Part shown: positions 16,767-25,795 of the stretch, piece after piece | How the letters are laid out: each line of letters begins with the position of its first letter | How positions within the stretch are numbered: the stretch's first letter is position 1 | NCBI RefSeq assembly: GCF_048270265.1 | Contig: NZ_JBLWTD010000006.1 | Coordinates: 1 to 64,000 of the forward strand | Length of the DNA: 64,000 bases | Source: Maricaulis sp048270265 | Lineage (GTDB): Bacteria > Pseudomonadota > Alphaproteobacteria > Caulobacterales > Maricaulaceae | Reading direction: 5' to 3' | The notes under the pieces: model-generated | What the model was told of the DNA's origin: nothing | Seen by the model: the letters and a program-made list of their open reading frames with translations, nothing else | Databases searched by the model: none | Program-made: the position numbers and the translations under genes

Positions 16767-17680
16767 CGCGCTGCCTGCTGATTGCGGGACCGACGGCGGC
16801 GGGCAAGACCGCCCTGGCGCTGGCGGCGGCCGAGGCGCTGGATGGCGAGATCATCAATGCCGACTCCATGCAGATATATGCCGGCCTGCCGCTGATCACG
16901 GCACAGCCCTCGGCTGCCGAATTCGCGCGCGCGCCGCATCACCTGTTCGGCAGTGTTGATCCGTCGACACGCTGGTCGGTCGGGCACTGGACCGAGGCGG
17001 CCCTGGCCCTCATCGCTGAAATTCGCGGCCGTGGCCGCACGCCCATTCTGGTCGGCGGGACGGGCCTGTATTTCCTCGCCCTGACCAAGGGGCTGGCGCC
17101 GGTCCCTGATATCGATGCGGACTCGCGGCAGCAGGTGGTCGAGCTGCTTGCCGCCACGGGGCCGGATGGCTTGCGCAGCGAGGCGGTGCGCCTGGATCCG
17201 GTCGCGGCTGCACGGGTCAAGCCAGCCGATCTGCAGCGGCTGATGCGGATCGTCGAGGTCGGCTATGCCACCGGCGAGGCGCTGACGAGCTTTCAGGCCG
17301 AAACGAGGCCGATGCTGGATGTGGATGAATGGTCCGGCATGGTGATCGAGCCGGAGCGGCAGGAACTCTATGACCGCATCAACCGCCGTTTCGAGCTGAT
17401 GCTCGAGGCCGGCGCGCTTGACGAGGTTCGCGCCTTCGCCGCGCTGGGGCTCGACCCGCTCCTGCCGGCGAGCAAGGCGCTGGGTGTGCCGCCCCTGATG
17501 GCGCATTTGCGCGGCGAGATGACGCTCGCGGATGCCGTGCTCCTGGCGCAGCGGGATTCGCGGCGCTACGCCAAGCGGCAGATGACCTGGTTCCGCAACC
17601 AGCATCCCGACTGGTCACGCATTCACTCGCTCGATGCCGCGGGCGCCGGGCGCGAGCTGGGTGCGATCCTGGGCACCTGA
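16763..17680 (+). CDS. miaA: tRNA dimethylallyltransferase
   Basis: 305 residues from GTG 16763. Transfers a dimethylallyl group to A37 of tRNAs reading UNN codons. P-loop GPTAAGKT (9-16), INADSMQIYAGLP, and LVGGTGLYFLAL are typical, as is the late RRYAKRQMTWFRNQ segment. The start overlaps the degP stop by 4 bases, so it is probably translationally coupled. Confidence 0.95.
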   Translation: MTRCLLIAGPTAAGKTALALAAAEALDGEIINADSMQIYAGLPLITAQPSAAEFARAPHHLFGSVDPSTRWSVGHWTEAALALIAEIRGRGRTPILVGGTGLYFLALTKGLAPVPDIDADSRQQVVELLAATGPDGLRSEAVRLDPVAAARVKPADLQRLMRIVEVGYATGEALTSFQAETRPMLDVDEWSGMVIEPERQELYDRINRRFELMLEAGALDEVRAFAALGLDPLLPASKALGVPPLMAHLRGEMTLADAVLLAQRDSRRYAKRQMTWFRNQHPDWSRIHSLDAAGAGRELGAILGT

Positions 17681-17693
17681 CCGGTGCGATCTG

Positions 17694-18641
17694 TCAGGGC
17701 AGGGGCTCGGGCGGCAAGGCTGCGGCGGCGATGCGGGCCCGTTCCCGCAGGCGCGCCTCACGGATCGAGATATAGGCCGTCGCGCCGATGATCAGCGCTG
17801 TTCCGGGCCAGACCCAGAAACCGGGCAGGGTCTTGAACACCAGCCAGTCCGCCGCCACCGCCATCGGCAGGCGCAGGAAATCCATCGCCGTCACATAGCT
17901 CGCCTCGCCGATCGCCATGCCCTTGATATAGCAGGCCTGGGCCGCCGTGGCGGTCAGTGCCATCAGCGCGATGACGAGCCATTGCTCGCCCTGTGGTGTC
18001 TGCCATTCATGCAGGGCAAAGGGCAGGGTGAAGAGGCCGGACAGCAGATTGGTGGCGATGATCAGCGTCAGGGTCGAGTGCAGGCGTGACAACTCCTTCA
18101 CCATCACGATCGAGCCGGCGAAGGCGAGGGCGGCGCCGAGGGCGAGCAGGCTGGACATCTCCATCTGCATCGAGGGCTGGACGATAATCAGCACGCCGAC
18201 ACATCCCACGCCCGTAGCGATCCAGCGCTGGGCCCCGACCTTCTCGCGCAGGAAGATCGCGGCGAGCACGATGATGAAGAGCGGGCGCGAAAACGAGATC
18301 GCGTTGAATTGCGACATCGGCATGATGGCGATGGCGGCGAAGGAGAGCAGGAAGCCTGCCGAGGCGAGGCCGCCGCGCAGCAGCATCAGGCCGGGCTGAT
18401 GCACGCGCAGGGTTTCCGGCCGCGTGCGCAGCAGGACGGGCAGCAGGATCAGCATCCCGGCGGCGGCGCGGAAAAAGGCCAGAAGGCCCGAGCCGAACTC
18501 GCCGCCCAGCGTCTTGACCAGGCCGAGATGGATAGTGAAGACGATCCCCGACAGGATCATCCAGACCATGCCGCGGCTATTGGGCGACAAGCGCGCGGCG
18601 AACGCCACGAGGGGATGCAGAAGCCGGTTCAATTCAAACAT
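17694..18641 (-). CDS. DMT-superfamily (EamA) transporter
   Basis: 315 residues from ATG 18641, just downstream of GGGGGGAG. Ten hydrophobic helices in two EamA repeats (MVWMILSGIVFTIHLGLVKT and SLLALGAALAFAGSIVMVKE start the halves). These inner-membrane carriers export amino acids, nucleosides or drugs; the substrate cannot be assigned. The open frame upstream to 18773 is not coding-like. It is divergent from the reductoisomerase gene. Confidence 0.85.
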   Translation of the reverse strand: MFELNRLLHPLVAFAARLSPNSRGMVWMILSGIVFTIHLGLVKTLGGEFGSGLLAFFRAAAGMLILLPVLLRTRPETLRVHQPGLMLLRGGLASAGFLLSFAAIAIMPMSQFNAISFSRPLFIIVLAAIFLREKVGAQRWIATGVGCVGVLIIVQPSMQMEMSSLLALGAALAFAGSIVMVKELSRLHSTLTLIIATNLLSGLFTLPFALHEWQTPQGEQWLVIALMALTATAAQACYIKGMAIGEASYVTAMDFLRLPMAVAADWLVFKTLPGFWVWPGTALIIGATAYISIREARLRERARIAAAALPPEPLP

Positions 18642-18858
18642 CTCCCCCCTGCCGGGTGCCGGCGTCCGGCACGGTGTTTCACAGGCGCCGTCGGGCCGAG
18701 TGTGGTGGTGCGGCGGCGAAAGGTCCAATTCCCGTCGCACGCGGCGGGGCGAAGGCGTGTCCCGCGCGGCCATGCTGCAGGCGAATGGCGCGGTGTGCTG
18801 GACTTGGGGTGCGGGGATGCGTCCTAATCAAGCCGCACCAGCCAGGGATGATTCACCG

Positions 18859-19863
18859 ATGCCGCCCGAGACAACCGAACCGCTCTACACGCACGATATC
18901 GACCTTGCCCCGATCACGAGCCGGCGCGTTGCGATCGTCGGCTATGGCAATCACGGCCGGTCCCACGCGCTGTGCCTGCGCGACAGCGGAGTGGGGCAGA
19001 TCCGTATTGCCCTGCGCGCCGGTTCGCCATCGCGGGCCAAGGCCGAGGCCGACGGGTTCGAGGTCGTATCCGTGGCCGAGGCTGCCGGCTGGGCTGATGT
19101 GATCGCGCTGCTCGCGGCCGACGAGGCGCACCGCCAGATATGGACCGAGGCGATTTTGCCCGCGCGCAAGCCGGGCCAGGCGCTGATCGTCTGTCACGGC
19201 TTTTCCGTGCATTTCGGCCTGATCGACGCGCCTGCCGATGCCGATATCATCCTCGCTGCGGCCAAGGGGCCGGGCGGGGCCGTGCGCGAGGAATATCTCA
19301 AGGGCAGCGGGTTGATCGGTTTCTGGGCCGTGCACCAGGATGCCAGCGGCCATGCGCGTGAGCTGGCGCTGGCCTATCTCGCTGCGATCGGCTCGGGCAA
19401 TGTCGGTATCTTCCCGACCACGTTTCGCGAGGAGACGGTTTCGGACCTGTTCGGTGAACAGGTGGTGCTGGTTGGTGGCATGGTCGCGCTGGCCAAGGCG
19501 AGCTTCACGCGGCTGACGGCGGCCGGGGTGAGCCCGCGCATGGCCTATATCGATTGCGTCCACGAGCTGAAATATCTCGCCGACCTGATCCAGCAGCGCG
19601 GAATTGCCGGCATGTATGAGGCGATCTCGGACACGGCGGAATTCGGCGCCCGCGAGATCGAGGATGCCATCGCGGGGCCTGAACTGCTCAAGGTCTTCGA
19701 TACGGCGATGGAGGATATCGAGTCCGGCAGCTTTGCCCGCAAATGGGTCGAGCGCTATGAATCGGGCGACCGGTTGCAGGCCGAACGGGCGCATGACCGC
19801 ACATTGCCGATCGAGGCGGCGGGCGATGAATTGCGCTCCAGACTTGGCCGTGCCACGAAATAG
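18859..19863 (+). CDS. Divergent ketol-acid reductoisomerase-like protein
   Basis: 334 residues from ATG 18859 (ATG 18817 is an alternative). Class I KARI landmarks are clear: Rossmann GYGNHGRSHA (29-38), CHGFSVHFG, AAKGPGGAVR, HQDASGHA, EETVSDLFGEQ and CVHELK...DTAEFG. Normal enzymes convert acetolactate to dihydroxyisovalerate in Val/Leu/Ile synthesis with NADPH and Mg. One metal-ligand position is Asp instead of Glu (IDCVHE rather than ECLHE), and LIAV/LCGG motifs also differ. There is no ilvBN nearby. It may be a paralogue with altered substrate or the sole IlvC. Confidence 0.8.
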   Translation: MPPETTEPLYTHDIDLAPITSRRVAIVGYGNHGRSHALCLRDSGVGQIRIALRAGSPSRAKAEADGFEVVSVAEAAGWADVIALLAADEAHRQIWTEAILPARKPGQALIVCHGFSVHFGLIDAPADADIILAAAKGPGGAVREEYLKGSGLIGFWAVHQDASGHARELALAYLAAIGSGNVGIFPTTFREETVSDLFGEQVVLVGGMVALAKASFTRLTAAGVSPRMAYIDCVHELKYLADLIQQRGIAGMYEAISDTAEFGAREIEDAIAGPELLKVFDTAMEDIESGSFARKWVERYESGDRLQAERAHDRTLPIEAAGDELRSRLGRATK

Positions 19864-19924
19864 ACAATAAAACTGTTCATCTCTGTCCGTTACAGGGATC
19901 CATAACCAATGCTTGGGGACAAAG

Positions 19925-20431
19925 ATGGCATTCAATCCGGTCAAGGAACGCCGCTATGGCGAGCCGAAAGAAGTCGTGGCGCGCATGTTCGAGGAAGTGG
20001 GTGGCATCCCCGAGGTGATGAAGCTGCTCGAGCTCAGCCGCACGCGGGTCTATGCGCTCGCCGATCCCGATTCCAGCAATGACATCTCCTATGCCCGCAT
20101 CGCGCGGCTGACCGAGGCCGGCGCCACCGCTGCCGCCCAGCACCTCGCCGCCCTGGCTGGCGGTATTTTCGTGCCGGTCGAGAAGGCCGATGACGCCAAC
20201 TGGCTGGCCCTGGCCGGCGAAGCCAGCCGGCGCAATGCCCGCAATATCGCGGCGCTGATGGAATCGCTGGGTGAAACCGAGCGTTCGCCCGGGGAGGTCG
20301 ACCAGCAGGAAGCGCGCGAAATTCTCAAACTGCTCGACGAGCAATTGGGGACACTGGCGCTGCAACGGGCCAAGCTCGCCGCAATCGCGGCTGGCGAAGT
20401 GTCGACATCCCCGGCCGCCGCCGACCGATGA
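19925..20431 (+). CDS. Hypothetical regulator-like protein
   Basis: 168 residues from ATG 19925, with GGGGAC upstream. A possible helix-turn-helix lies at about 20-75 (GGIPEVMKLLELSRTRVYALAD then ISYARIARLTEAGATAAAQHL), resembling regulators that read growth or phage states, followed by an acidic helical C-terminus. I do not recognise a named family. It is free of signal peptide or membrane helices. Function unknown. Confidence 0.65.
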   Translation: MAFNPVKERRYGEPKEVVARMFEEVGGIPEVMKLLELSRTRVYALADPDSSNDISYARIARLTEAGATAAAQHLAALAGGIFVPVEKADDANWLALAGEASRRNARNIAALMESLGETERSPGEVDQQEAREILKLLDEQLGTLALQRAKLAAIAAGEVSTSPAAADR

Positions 20432-20497
20432 TCATCATTGCGGGCCCTCGGATCCGTGTTTAGTTAAACCACTGCTTCCAGTCGGGTGCCGGAGAGA

Positions 20498-21238
20498 ATG
20501 AACGCTCTGATCCAATTCATCACGCGAATGGATGTGCGTGCCGCGCGTGCGATCGGCGTCTCGATCGCGCTGTTCGTCGTGGTCGCGGCGGTGTTCGTGA
20601 TCGGGCGCTTCGTGCTTGATATCGGCCCCGGCGCCATCGGGGACTGGTTCGATTCCGCGTCCAGCCGCTGGTATGCGCTGCCACTGACGATCCTGGTCTT
20701 TATCGCCCTGTCATTTCTCGGTGCGCCGCAATTCGGCCTGATGGCCGCAGCGATTGTCGCGTTCGGGCCGCGCACCGGTTTCATCTATGCCTGGATCTCG
20801 ACCCTGGCGGCAGCGACGGTCAACTACTATCTCGGCCGCTGGTTCGGTGCCGGCCTGCTGGCCCGCTTTGGCGGTGACTGGGCCAACCGGATTTCCGACT
20901 TCATCGGCCGCAACGGACTGCTGGCGAGCATGATCGTGCGCTGGGTGCCGTCCGGCCCCTTCATCGTCGTTAATATGGGTTTCGGCATAGCGCGGACACC
21001 TTATTGGGCCTTCGGGCTCGGCACGGCGCTGGGCACCGGGCCGAAACTGTTTGTCGTGGCGCTCGCCGGTCAAAGCATCCTGGCGATCATGAGCGAGGGG
21101 CAATTGCTGATCGGGCTTTCCCTGGCGGTCGCGGTCGCGGGCTGGATCGGCATGATGCTGGTCGCCCGGCGCTGGTTGCGCCGCAATCGCCCGGTCGATG
21201 GAGTCGCGCCGGAGGCGTCCGAGGACACAGAGGCCTAG
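20498..21238 (+). CDS. VTT-domain (TVP38/TMEM64, DedA-like) membrane protein
   Basis: 246 residues from ATG 20498; GTG 20486 is an alternative. Hydrophobic helices and the loop LSFLGAPQFGLMAAAIVAFGP with ATVNYYLGRWFGAGLLARFG and IVRWVPSGPFIVVNMGFGIA match the VTT domain, implicated in lipid scrambling or membrane homeostasis. It lies upstream of mreB on the same strand, but 124 bases separate them, so co-transcription is uncertain. Confidence 0.82.
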   Translation: MNALIQFITRMDVRAARAIGVSIALFVVVAAVFVIGRFVLDIGPGAIGDWFDSASSRWYALPLTILVFIALSFLGAPQFGLMAAAIVAFGPRTGFIYAWISTLAAATVNYYLGRWFGAGLLARFGGDWANRISDFIGRNGLLASMIVRWVPSGPFIVVNMGFGIARTPYWAFGLGTALGTGPKLFVVALAGQSILAIMSEGQLLIGLSLAVAVAGWIGMMLVARRWLRRNRPVDGVAPEASEDTEA

Positions 21239-21362
21239 CCGTTCAAGCGCGCGAGTATGCGTTTGCACCTGCGTACCCCTTGCAATATGGCGCGGACCAT
21301 CGCACAACAAAAAAAGCTTTTCCGCGGCTTTGCCGCCACACCCCTCGAAATCAGCGCGCCCT

Positions 21363-22403
21363 ATGCTCAACTATCTTTTCGGCTTACTTTCCGCAGACAT
21401 CGCCATCGATCTCGGCACCGCCAACACACTCGTCTACGTCAAGGGACGCGGCGTGGTGCTCAATGAGCCCTCCGTGGTGGCCTACAAGGTCGAGAAGGGG
21501 CGCAAATACGTCCAGGCCGTTGGCGCCGAAGCCAAGCTCATGCTGGGCAAGACGCCCGGCAATGTCGAAGCTATCCGCCCGATGCGTGACGGCGTGATTG
21601 CCGATTTCGACGTCGCGGAAGAAATGATCAAGCATTTCATCCAGAAAGTGCACAATCGCCGTTCGATGGTCAGCCCGCAGGTCGTGATCTGCGTGCCGTC
21701 CGGCGCCACCGCCGTTGAGCGCCGCGCCATTCATGAGTCGGCTCTCGGTGCCGGTGCCCGCAAGGTCTACCTGATCGACGAGCCAATGGCCGCTGCTGTC
21801 GGCGCCGGCCTGCCGATCGATGAGCCGACCGGTTCGATGATCGTCGATATCGGTGGCGGCACGACGGAAGTCGCCGTGATGTCGCTGTCGGGTATCGTCT
21901 ATTCGCGCTCGGTGCGCGTCGGTGGCGACAAGATGGATGAAGCCATCATCAACTATATCCGCCGCTCGGCGAATCTTCTGATCGGTGAAACCAGCGCTGA
22001 ACGGATCAAGAAGGAAATCGGCTCGGCCATGCCGCCGATCAAGGGCGAAGGCCTGACGCTCGATATCAAGGGCCGTGACCTGATGAATGGCGTGCCGCGC
22101 GAAATCTCGATCACCGAGGCGATGATTGCCGACGCGCTTTCCGAGCCGGTCGAGCAGATCGTCGAGGCTGTGAAGCAGGCGCTCGAGGCGACCCCGCCCG
22201 AGCTGGCTGCCGATATCGTCGACAAGGGCATTGTCCTGACCGGCGGCGGCGCCCTGTTGCGCAATCTCGATACCGAGCTTCGCGAGCGGACCGGTCTGCC
22301 GGTCTGCCTTGCCGACGACCCGCTGTCCTGCGTTGTGCTGGGCTGTGGCAAGGCGGTTGAAGATCTTAAGCTTTGGCGCCCCATTCTGTCTGAAGCGGTC
22401 TAA
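21363..22403 (+). CDS. mreB: Rod-shape actin homologue MreB
   Basis: 346 residues from ATG 21363 (MLNYLFGLLSADIAIDLGTA); the frame continues upstream without coding signal. ATP-binding motifs IDLGTANTLVY, DIGGGTTEVAVMS and VLTGGGALLRNLD are intact. It forms membrane-bound filaments that guide elongasome wall synthesis. First gene of the mreB-mreC-mreD-mrdA-rodA operon. Confidence 0.98.
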   Translation: MLNYLFGLLSADIAIDLGTANTLVYVKGRGVVLNEPSVVAYKVEKGRKYVQAVGAEAKLMLGKTPGNVEAIRPMRDGVIADFDVAEEMIKHFIQKVHNRRSMVSPQVVICVPSGATAVERRAIHESALGAGARKVYLIDEPMAAAVGAGLPIDEPTGSMIVDIGGGTTEVAVMSLSGIVYSRSVRVGGDKMDEAIINYIRRSANLLIGETSAERIKKEIGSAMPPIKGEGLTLDIKGRDLMNGVPREISITEAMIADALSEPVEQIVEAVKQALEATPPELAADIVDKGIVLTGGGALLRNLDTELRERTGLPVCLADDPLSCVVLGCGKAVEDLKLWRPILSEAV

Positions 22404-22436
22404 TCTGCCGGTTCATGCAAGGGCAGGAGTGAGTGG

Positions 22437-23390
22437 TTGGCTTCTCGTCGTTCAGGACGGCACGAAGGTGAGGGTGGTGTTCGATTCTCTCGAACACTGT
22501 TTATCGCCCTGCTTGTCCTCTCGGGCGCCCTGATCGCCTTCGATCGCCCCGAAACCCGCTCTGCCGGCTTTGCCAGCTTCCGCTCCGGCTTTACCGATAT
22601 TGCTGCACCCGTGCTTGAACTGGCCGCTCAGCCTGTGCGTGGCCTCAAGAATATCGGTCCCTATTTCCGGCGCCAGGGTGAGCTGGCCGAGGAAAATGCC
22701 CGTCTGCGCCAGCAATTGATCGAGGCGCGCTACTGGGAAGACCTCGCCTATCGGCAGCGCGACCGGATCGAGGTTTATGAAGCGGCGCTCGAGATCGTCT
22801 CGCCGGCGACGCGCGAGCGGATCGGCGCCTGGACCGTGGCCGATCCTGAAGGTCCCTTCGTCCGCGCCCGCCTGATCGGCCGCGGCCGCGATGCCGGCAT
22901 TGATGACGGTTATCCGGTGATCAATCTCTACGGCCTGGTCGGACGCGTGTTCGAGACCGGCCGGCGTTCGGCCCGCATTCTGTTGCTGACCGATCTCAAC
23001 AGCCGCATTCCGGTGATGGCCGACCGCTCCAACGCGCGCGCCATCCTGGTCGGCGACAACTCCGCCTTCCCGCGTCTGGACTATGTCGGCCGCGACGCGG
23101 ACATCCGCCCGGGTGACCGCATTGTCAGTTCCGGCGATGACGGAATCCTGCCGCGCGGCCTGCCGGTGGGTGAGGCGGTCGAGACGCGCGATGGCGGCTG
23201 GCGTGTGCAGCTCTATTCCGACCAGGCCCCGGTCGATTTCGTCTGGGTCTGGCCCTATGAGCGGATTGAAGCGCCCGACGACACCGAGGCCTTGCCGGCT
23301 GAGGAGCCCGATGCGGCGGTGGAAAACGCGGACGAGGCTGTAGATGCCGAGCCGGCCCCTGATGCGCAGCCGACCGGAGGCGAGGAATGA
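22437..23390 (+). CDS. mreC: Rod-shape protein MreC
   Basis: 317 residues from a TTG at 22437, placed by AGGAGTGAG just upstream. Short cytoplasmic tail, one membrane helix (about 20-38), a coiled coil (about 75-115, RRQGELAEENARLRQQL) and the beta-barrel MreC domain (LLTDLNSRIPVMADRS, GDRIVSSGDDGILPRGLPVG). The C-terminus is an acidic Glu/Ala/Pro tail. It links MreB to PBP2. It overlaps mreD by 4 bases. Confidence 0.93.
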   Translation: MASRRSGRHEGEGGVRFSRTLFIALLVLSGALIAFDRPETRSAGFASFRSGFTDIAAPVLELAAQPVRGLKNIGPYFRRQGELAEENARLRQQLIEARYWEDLAYRQRDRIEVYEAALEIVSPATRERIGAWTVADPEGPFVRARLIGRGRDAGIDDGYPVINLYGLVGRVFETGRRSARILLLTDLNSRIPVMADRSNARAILVGDNSAFPRLDYVGRDADIRPGDRIVSSGDDGILPRGLPVGEAVETRDGGWRVQLYSDQAPVDFVWVWPYERIEAPDDTEALPAEEPDAAVENADEAVDAEPAPDAQPTGGEE

Positions 23391-23908
23391 GAAAATCTTC
23401 TGAACGCCAGACACCCTATTGGTCTGCGGCCGCCTGCGCCCTGAGCGTCTTTCTTGCGCTGGTGGTCCAGGCTGCACCGACGCAGTTGATCGACGGCGTC
23501 AACATCATGCCAACCTGGCCGCTGATCGCCATCTTCCTGTGGGCGGGGCTGCGCCCATACTTCATGCCGCCGATCATCGTCTTCTCGATCGGGCTCTGCC
23601 AGGACCTGCTGACCGGCGCTCCGATGGGCGTGTGGGCACTGTCCTATCTGGTGTCCATCTCGGCGCTGCGCTTTCGCGGCGAGGACGGCATGCCACGCGA
23701 CCTGCCGCCGATCCTGGCGCGTTTTGCCGGCACGCTGGTGCTGGCGCACACGATTGCCTATGGCGCCGGCAGCCTGGCGCTGGGCCAGCTGGCCGATGTC
23801 CGCCCCTTGATCATCGAAGCGACGGCCACCATGCTGATGTTTCCGCTGATCGCTCATCTGGCACTCCGCCGGCGTCGCAGCAGCCGAACCGGCTTTATCG
23901 GAGGATGA
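23387..23908 (+). CDS. mreD: Rod-shape membrane protein MreD
   Basis: 173 residues; ATGA overlap with mreC. Five to six hydrophobic helices with the conserved region FSIGLCQDLLTGAPMGVWALSY, which contains the GxxxDxxxxxPxG pattern of MreD. It works in the elongasome at the inner membrane. Confidence 0.9.
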   Translation: MRKSSERQTPYWSAAACALSVFLALVVQAAPTQLIDGVNIMPTWPLIAIFLWAGLRPYFMPPIIVFSIGLCQDLLTGAPMGVWALSYLVSISALRFRGEDGMPRDLPPILARFAGTLVLAHTIAYGAGSLALGQLADVRPLIIEATATMLMFPLIAHLALRRRRSSRTGFIGG

Positions 23909-23920
23909 TCGCGAGACCCG

Positions 23921-25795
23921 ATGCGCGCTGATCGCCAGGAACAGGATATGAAATTCACCCGCCGGGCCCTGCTGATGGCGGGTGGCGGGGCGCTGGCCTT
24001 TACGGGCCTGAGTGCACGCCTGTATTCGCTGCAGGTGCTTGAGGGCGAACGCTATCGCCTCCTGTCCGAGGACAACCAGTTCAATTTCCGCCTGGTCCCG
24101 CCCTCGCGTGGCCGCATTCTCGATCGGTTCGGCGCCCTGCTGGCGGATAACCGCGACAGTTTCCGCGTCCTGATCGTGCCGGAACAGGCGGGCGATATCG
24201 CCGCTGCGCTCGACCGGCTCGCGCGCTTCATGCCGCTGAGCGACCATGAGCGCGAGCGCGTCCTGCGTGCGGCCAGCCGCGGTGCCCGCTTCAATGCCAT
24301 TACCGTCGCCGAGGATCTCGACTGGCAGACCTTCTCGGCCATCAATCTCAATGCGCCCGAGCTGGCCGGCATGGCGCCGGATGTCGGCGAGGTGCGCTCC
24401 TATCCCTATGCGGCGGCCTTTGCGCATGTCGTGGGTTATGTGCAGGCCCCCAATGAGGATGACCTCGCGAACGAAACGCGTGAAGCCGAGCGGCTTCTGC
24501 GCCACCCGGGCTTCCGGGTCGGCAAGACCGGGGTCGAGATCGCCCGCGAGCGCGACCTGCGCGGCTCGGCCGGTGCCCTGAAAATCGAGGTCAATGCCGT
24601 TGGCCGCGTGATCCGCGAATTGCCCGAACAGTCGACCTCGCCGCAGCAGGGGCATGACGTGGTCATGACCCTGGATGCCGACATCCAGCAATATGCCTAT
24701 GAGCGGCTCGGGCAGGACAGCGCCTCGGCGGTCGTGATCGACGTCAATAGTGGCGAGTTGATAGCCCTGGTCTCTGCGCCCAGCTTTGATCCCAACCTGT
24801 TTGTCGGCGGCATTTCCAGCGCCGACTTTGCCGGTCTGCGCAATAATGATCACCGGCCGCTGTTCCAGAAGTCGATCCAGGGCACCTATCCGCCGGGCTC
24901 GACCTTCAAGGCGGTCTCGGCTGCCGCAGCGATCGAGCACAATGTTTTCCGGCCCAATGAGACGGTGCATTGCAGTGGCTCGGTGCGGCTGGGCAATCGC
25001 GAATTCCATTGCTGGCGCCGTCAGGGCCATGGCGCCGTCAACCTGCGCACCGCGCTGAAGACCTCCTGTGACATCTTCTTCTACGAAGCGGCGGCCCGGC
25101 TCGGGATCGACCGGCTGGATGCGATGGGCCAGCGCTTCGGGATCGGCCAGCAATTTGATATCGGCATTTCCGGCGTCGCGCGGGGCAATATGCCCAACCC
25201 GGCCTGGAAACGGGCGCAGCGCAATGAGGGCTGGTCGACGGGCGACAGCTACAACACCGTGATCGGGCAGGGCTCGATGCTCGCCTCGCCCTTGCAGCTG
25301 GCCGTGATGACGGCGCGCGTGGCCTCTGGCCGTGCGATCGAGCCGACGCTTTACCGCAATGCCATGGCACCGCCGGCGCCGCATGTCGGCCTGCGCGACG
25401 AGACCCTGACCCGCGTGCGCGATGCGCTGCGCGCGGCGGCCGAGGAGCCGGGCGGCACCTCCTTTTCGCTGGGCGGTCTGGGCATTGATGGCATTGAAAT
25501 GGCCGGCAAGACCGGTACGGCGCAGGTCTATTCGATCTCTGCAGCGGAACGCGAATCCGGTGTTCGCACCCAGCTCGACCTGCCCTGGCGGCTGCGCGAT
25601 CACGGCCTGTTCGTTTGCTATGCACCCGCGGACGAGCCGAAATACGCCGTCGCGGTCGTGGTTGAGCATGGCGGCGGCTCCAGCGCGGCAACGCGGCCGG
25701 CACGCGATATCCTGCGCCGGGTCGTGGCGCGCGATCCATCCAGCCGGCCCGGTGTCTTCGCCGATCTGGGCAATCTGCCGGGGAGGGGTGCCTGA
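23921..25795 (+). CDS. mrdA: Penicillin-binding protein 2, elongasome transpeptidase
   Basis: 624 residues from ATG 23921; ATG 23948 (MKFTRRALL) is an alternative. Membrane anchor at about 14-30, pedestal dimerisation domain, then transpeptidase with Ser327-x-x-Lys330 (PPGSTFK), S382CD and K530TGTAQ. It crosslinks peptidoglycan with RodA during side-wall growth. It overlaps rodA by one base (TGATG). Confidence 0.96.
   Translation: MRADRQEQDMKFTRRALLMAGGGALAFTGLSARLYSLQVLEGERYRLLSEDNQFNFRLVPPSRGRILDRFGALLADNRDSFRVLIVPEQAGDIAAALDRLARFMPLSDHERERVLRAASRGARFNAITVAEDLDWQTFSAINLNAPELAGMAPDVGEVRSYPYAAAFAHVVGYVQAPNEDDLANETREAERLLRHPGFRVGKTGVEIARERDLRGSAGALKIEVNAVGRVIRELPEQSTSPQQGHDVVMTLDADIQQYAYERLGQDSASAVVIDVNSGELIALVSAPSFDPNLFVGGISSADFAGLRNNDHRPLFQKSIQGTYPPGSTFKAVSAAAAIEHNVFRPNETVHCSGSVRLGNREFHCWRRQGHGAVNLRTALKTSCDIFFYEAAARLGIDRLDAMGQRFGIGQQFDIGISGVARGNMPNPAWKRAQRNEGWSTGDSYNTVIGQGSMLASPLQLAVMTARVASGRAIEPTLYRNAMAPPAPHVGLRDETLTRVRDALRAAAEEPGGTSFSLGGLGIDGIEMAGKTGTAQVYSISAAERESGVRTQLDLPWRLRDHGLFVCYAPADEPKYAVAVVVEHGGGSSAATRPARDILRRVVARDPSSRPGVFADLGNLPGRGA

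Noticed and set aside
23255..25669. 804-residue minus-strand frame opposite mreC, mreD and mrdA
   Set aside because: It is the shadow of high-GC coding on the plus strand, where the rod-shape genes are unmistakable.
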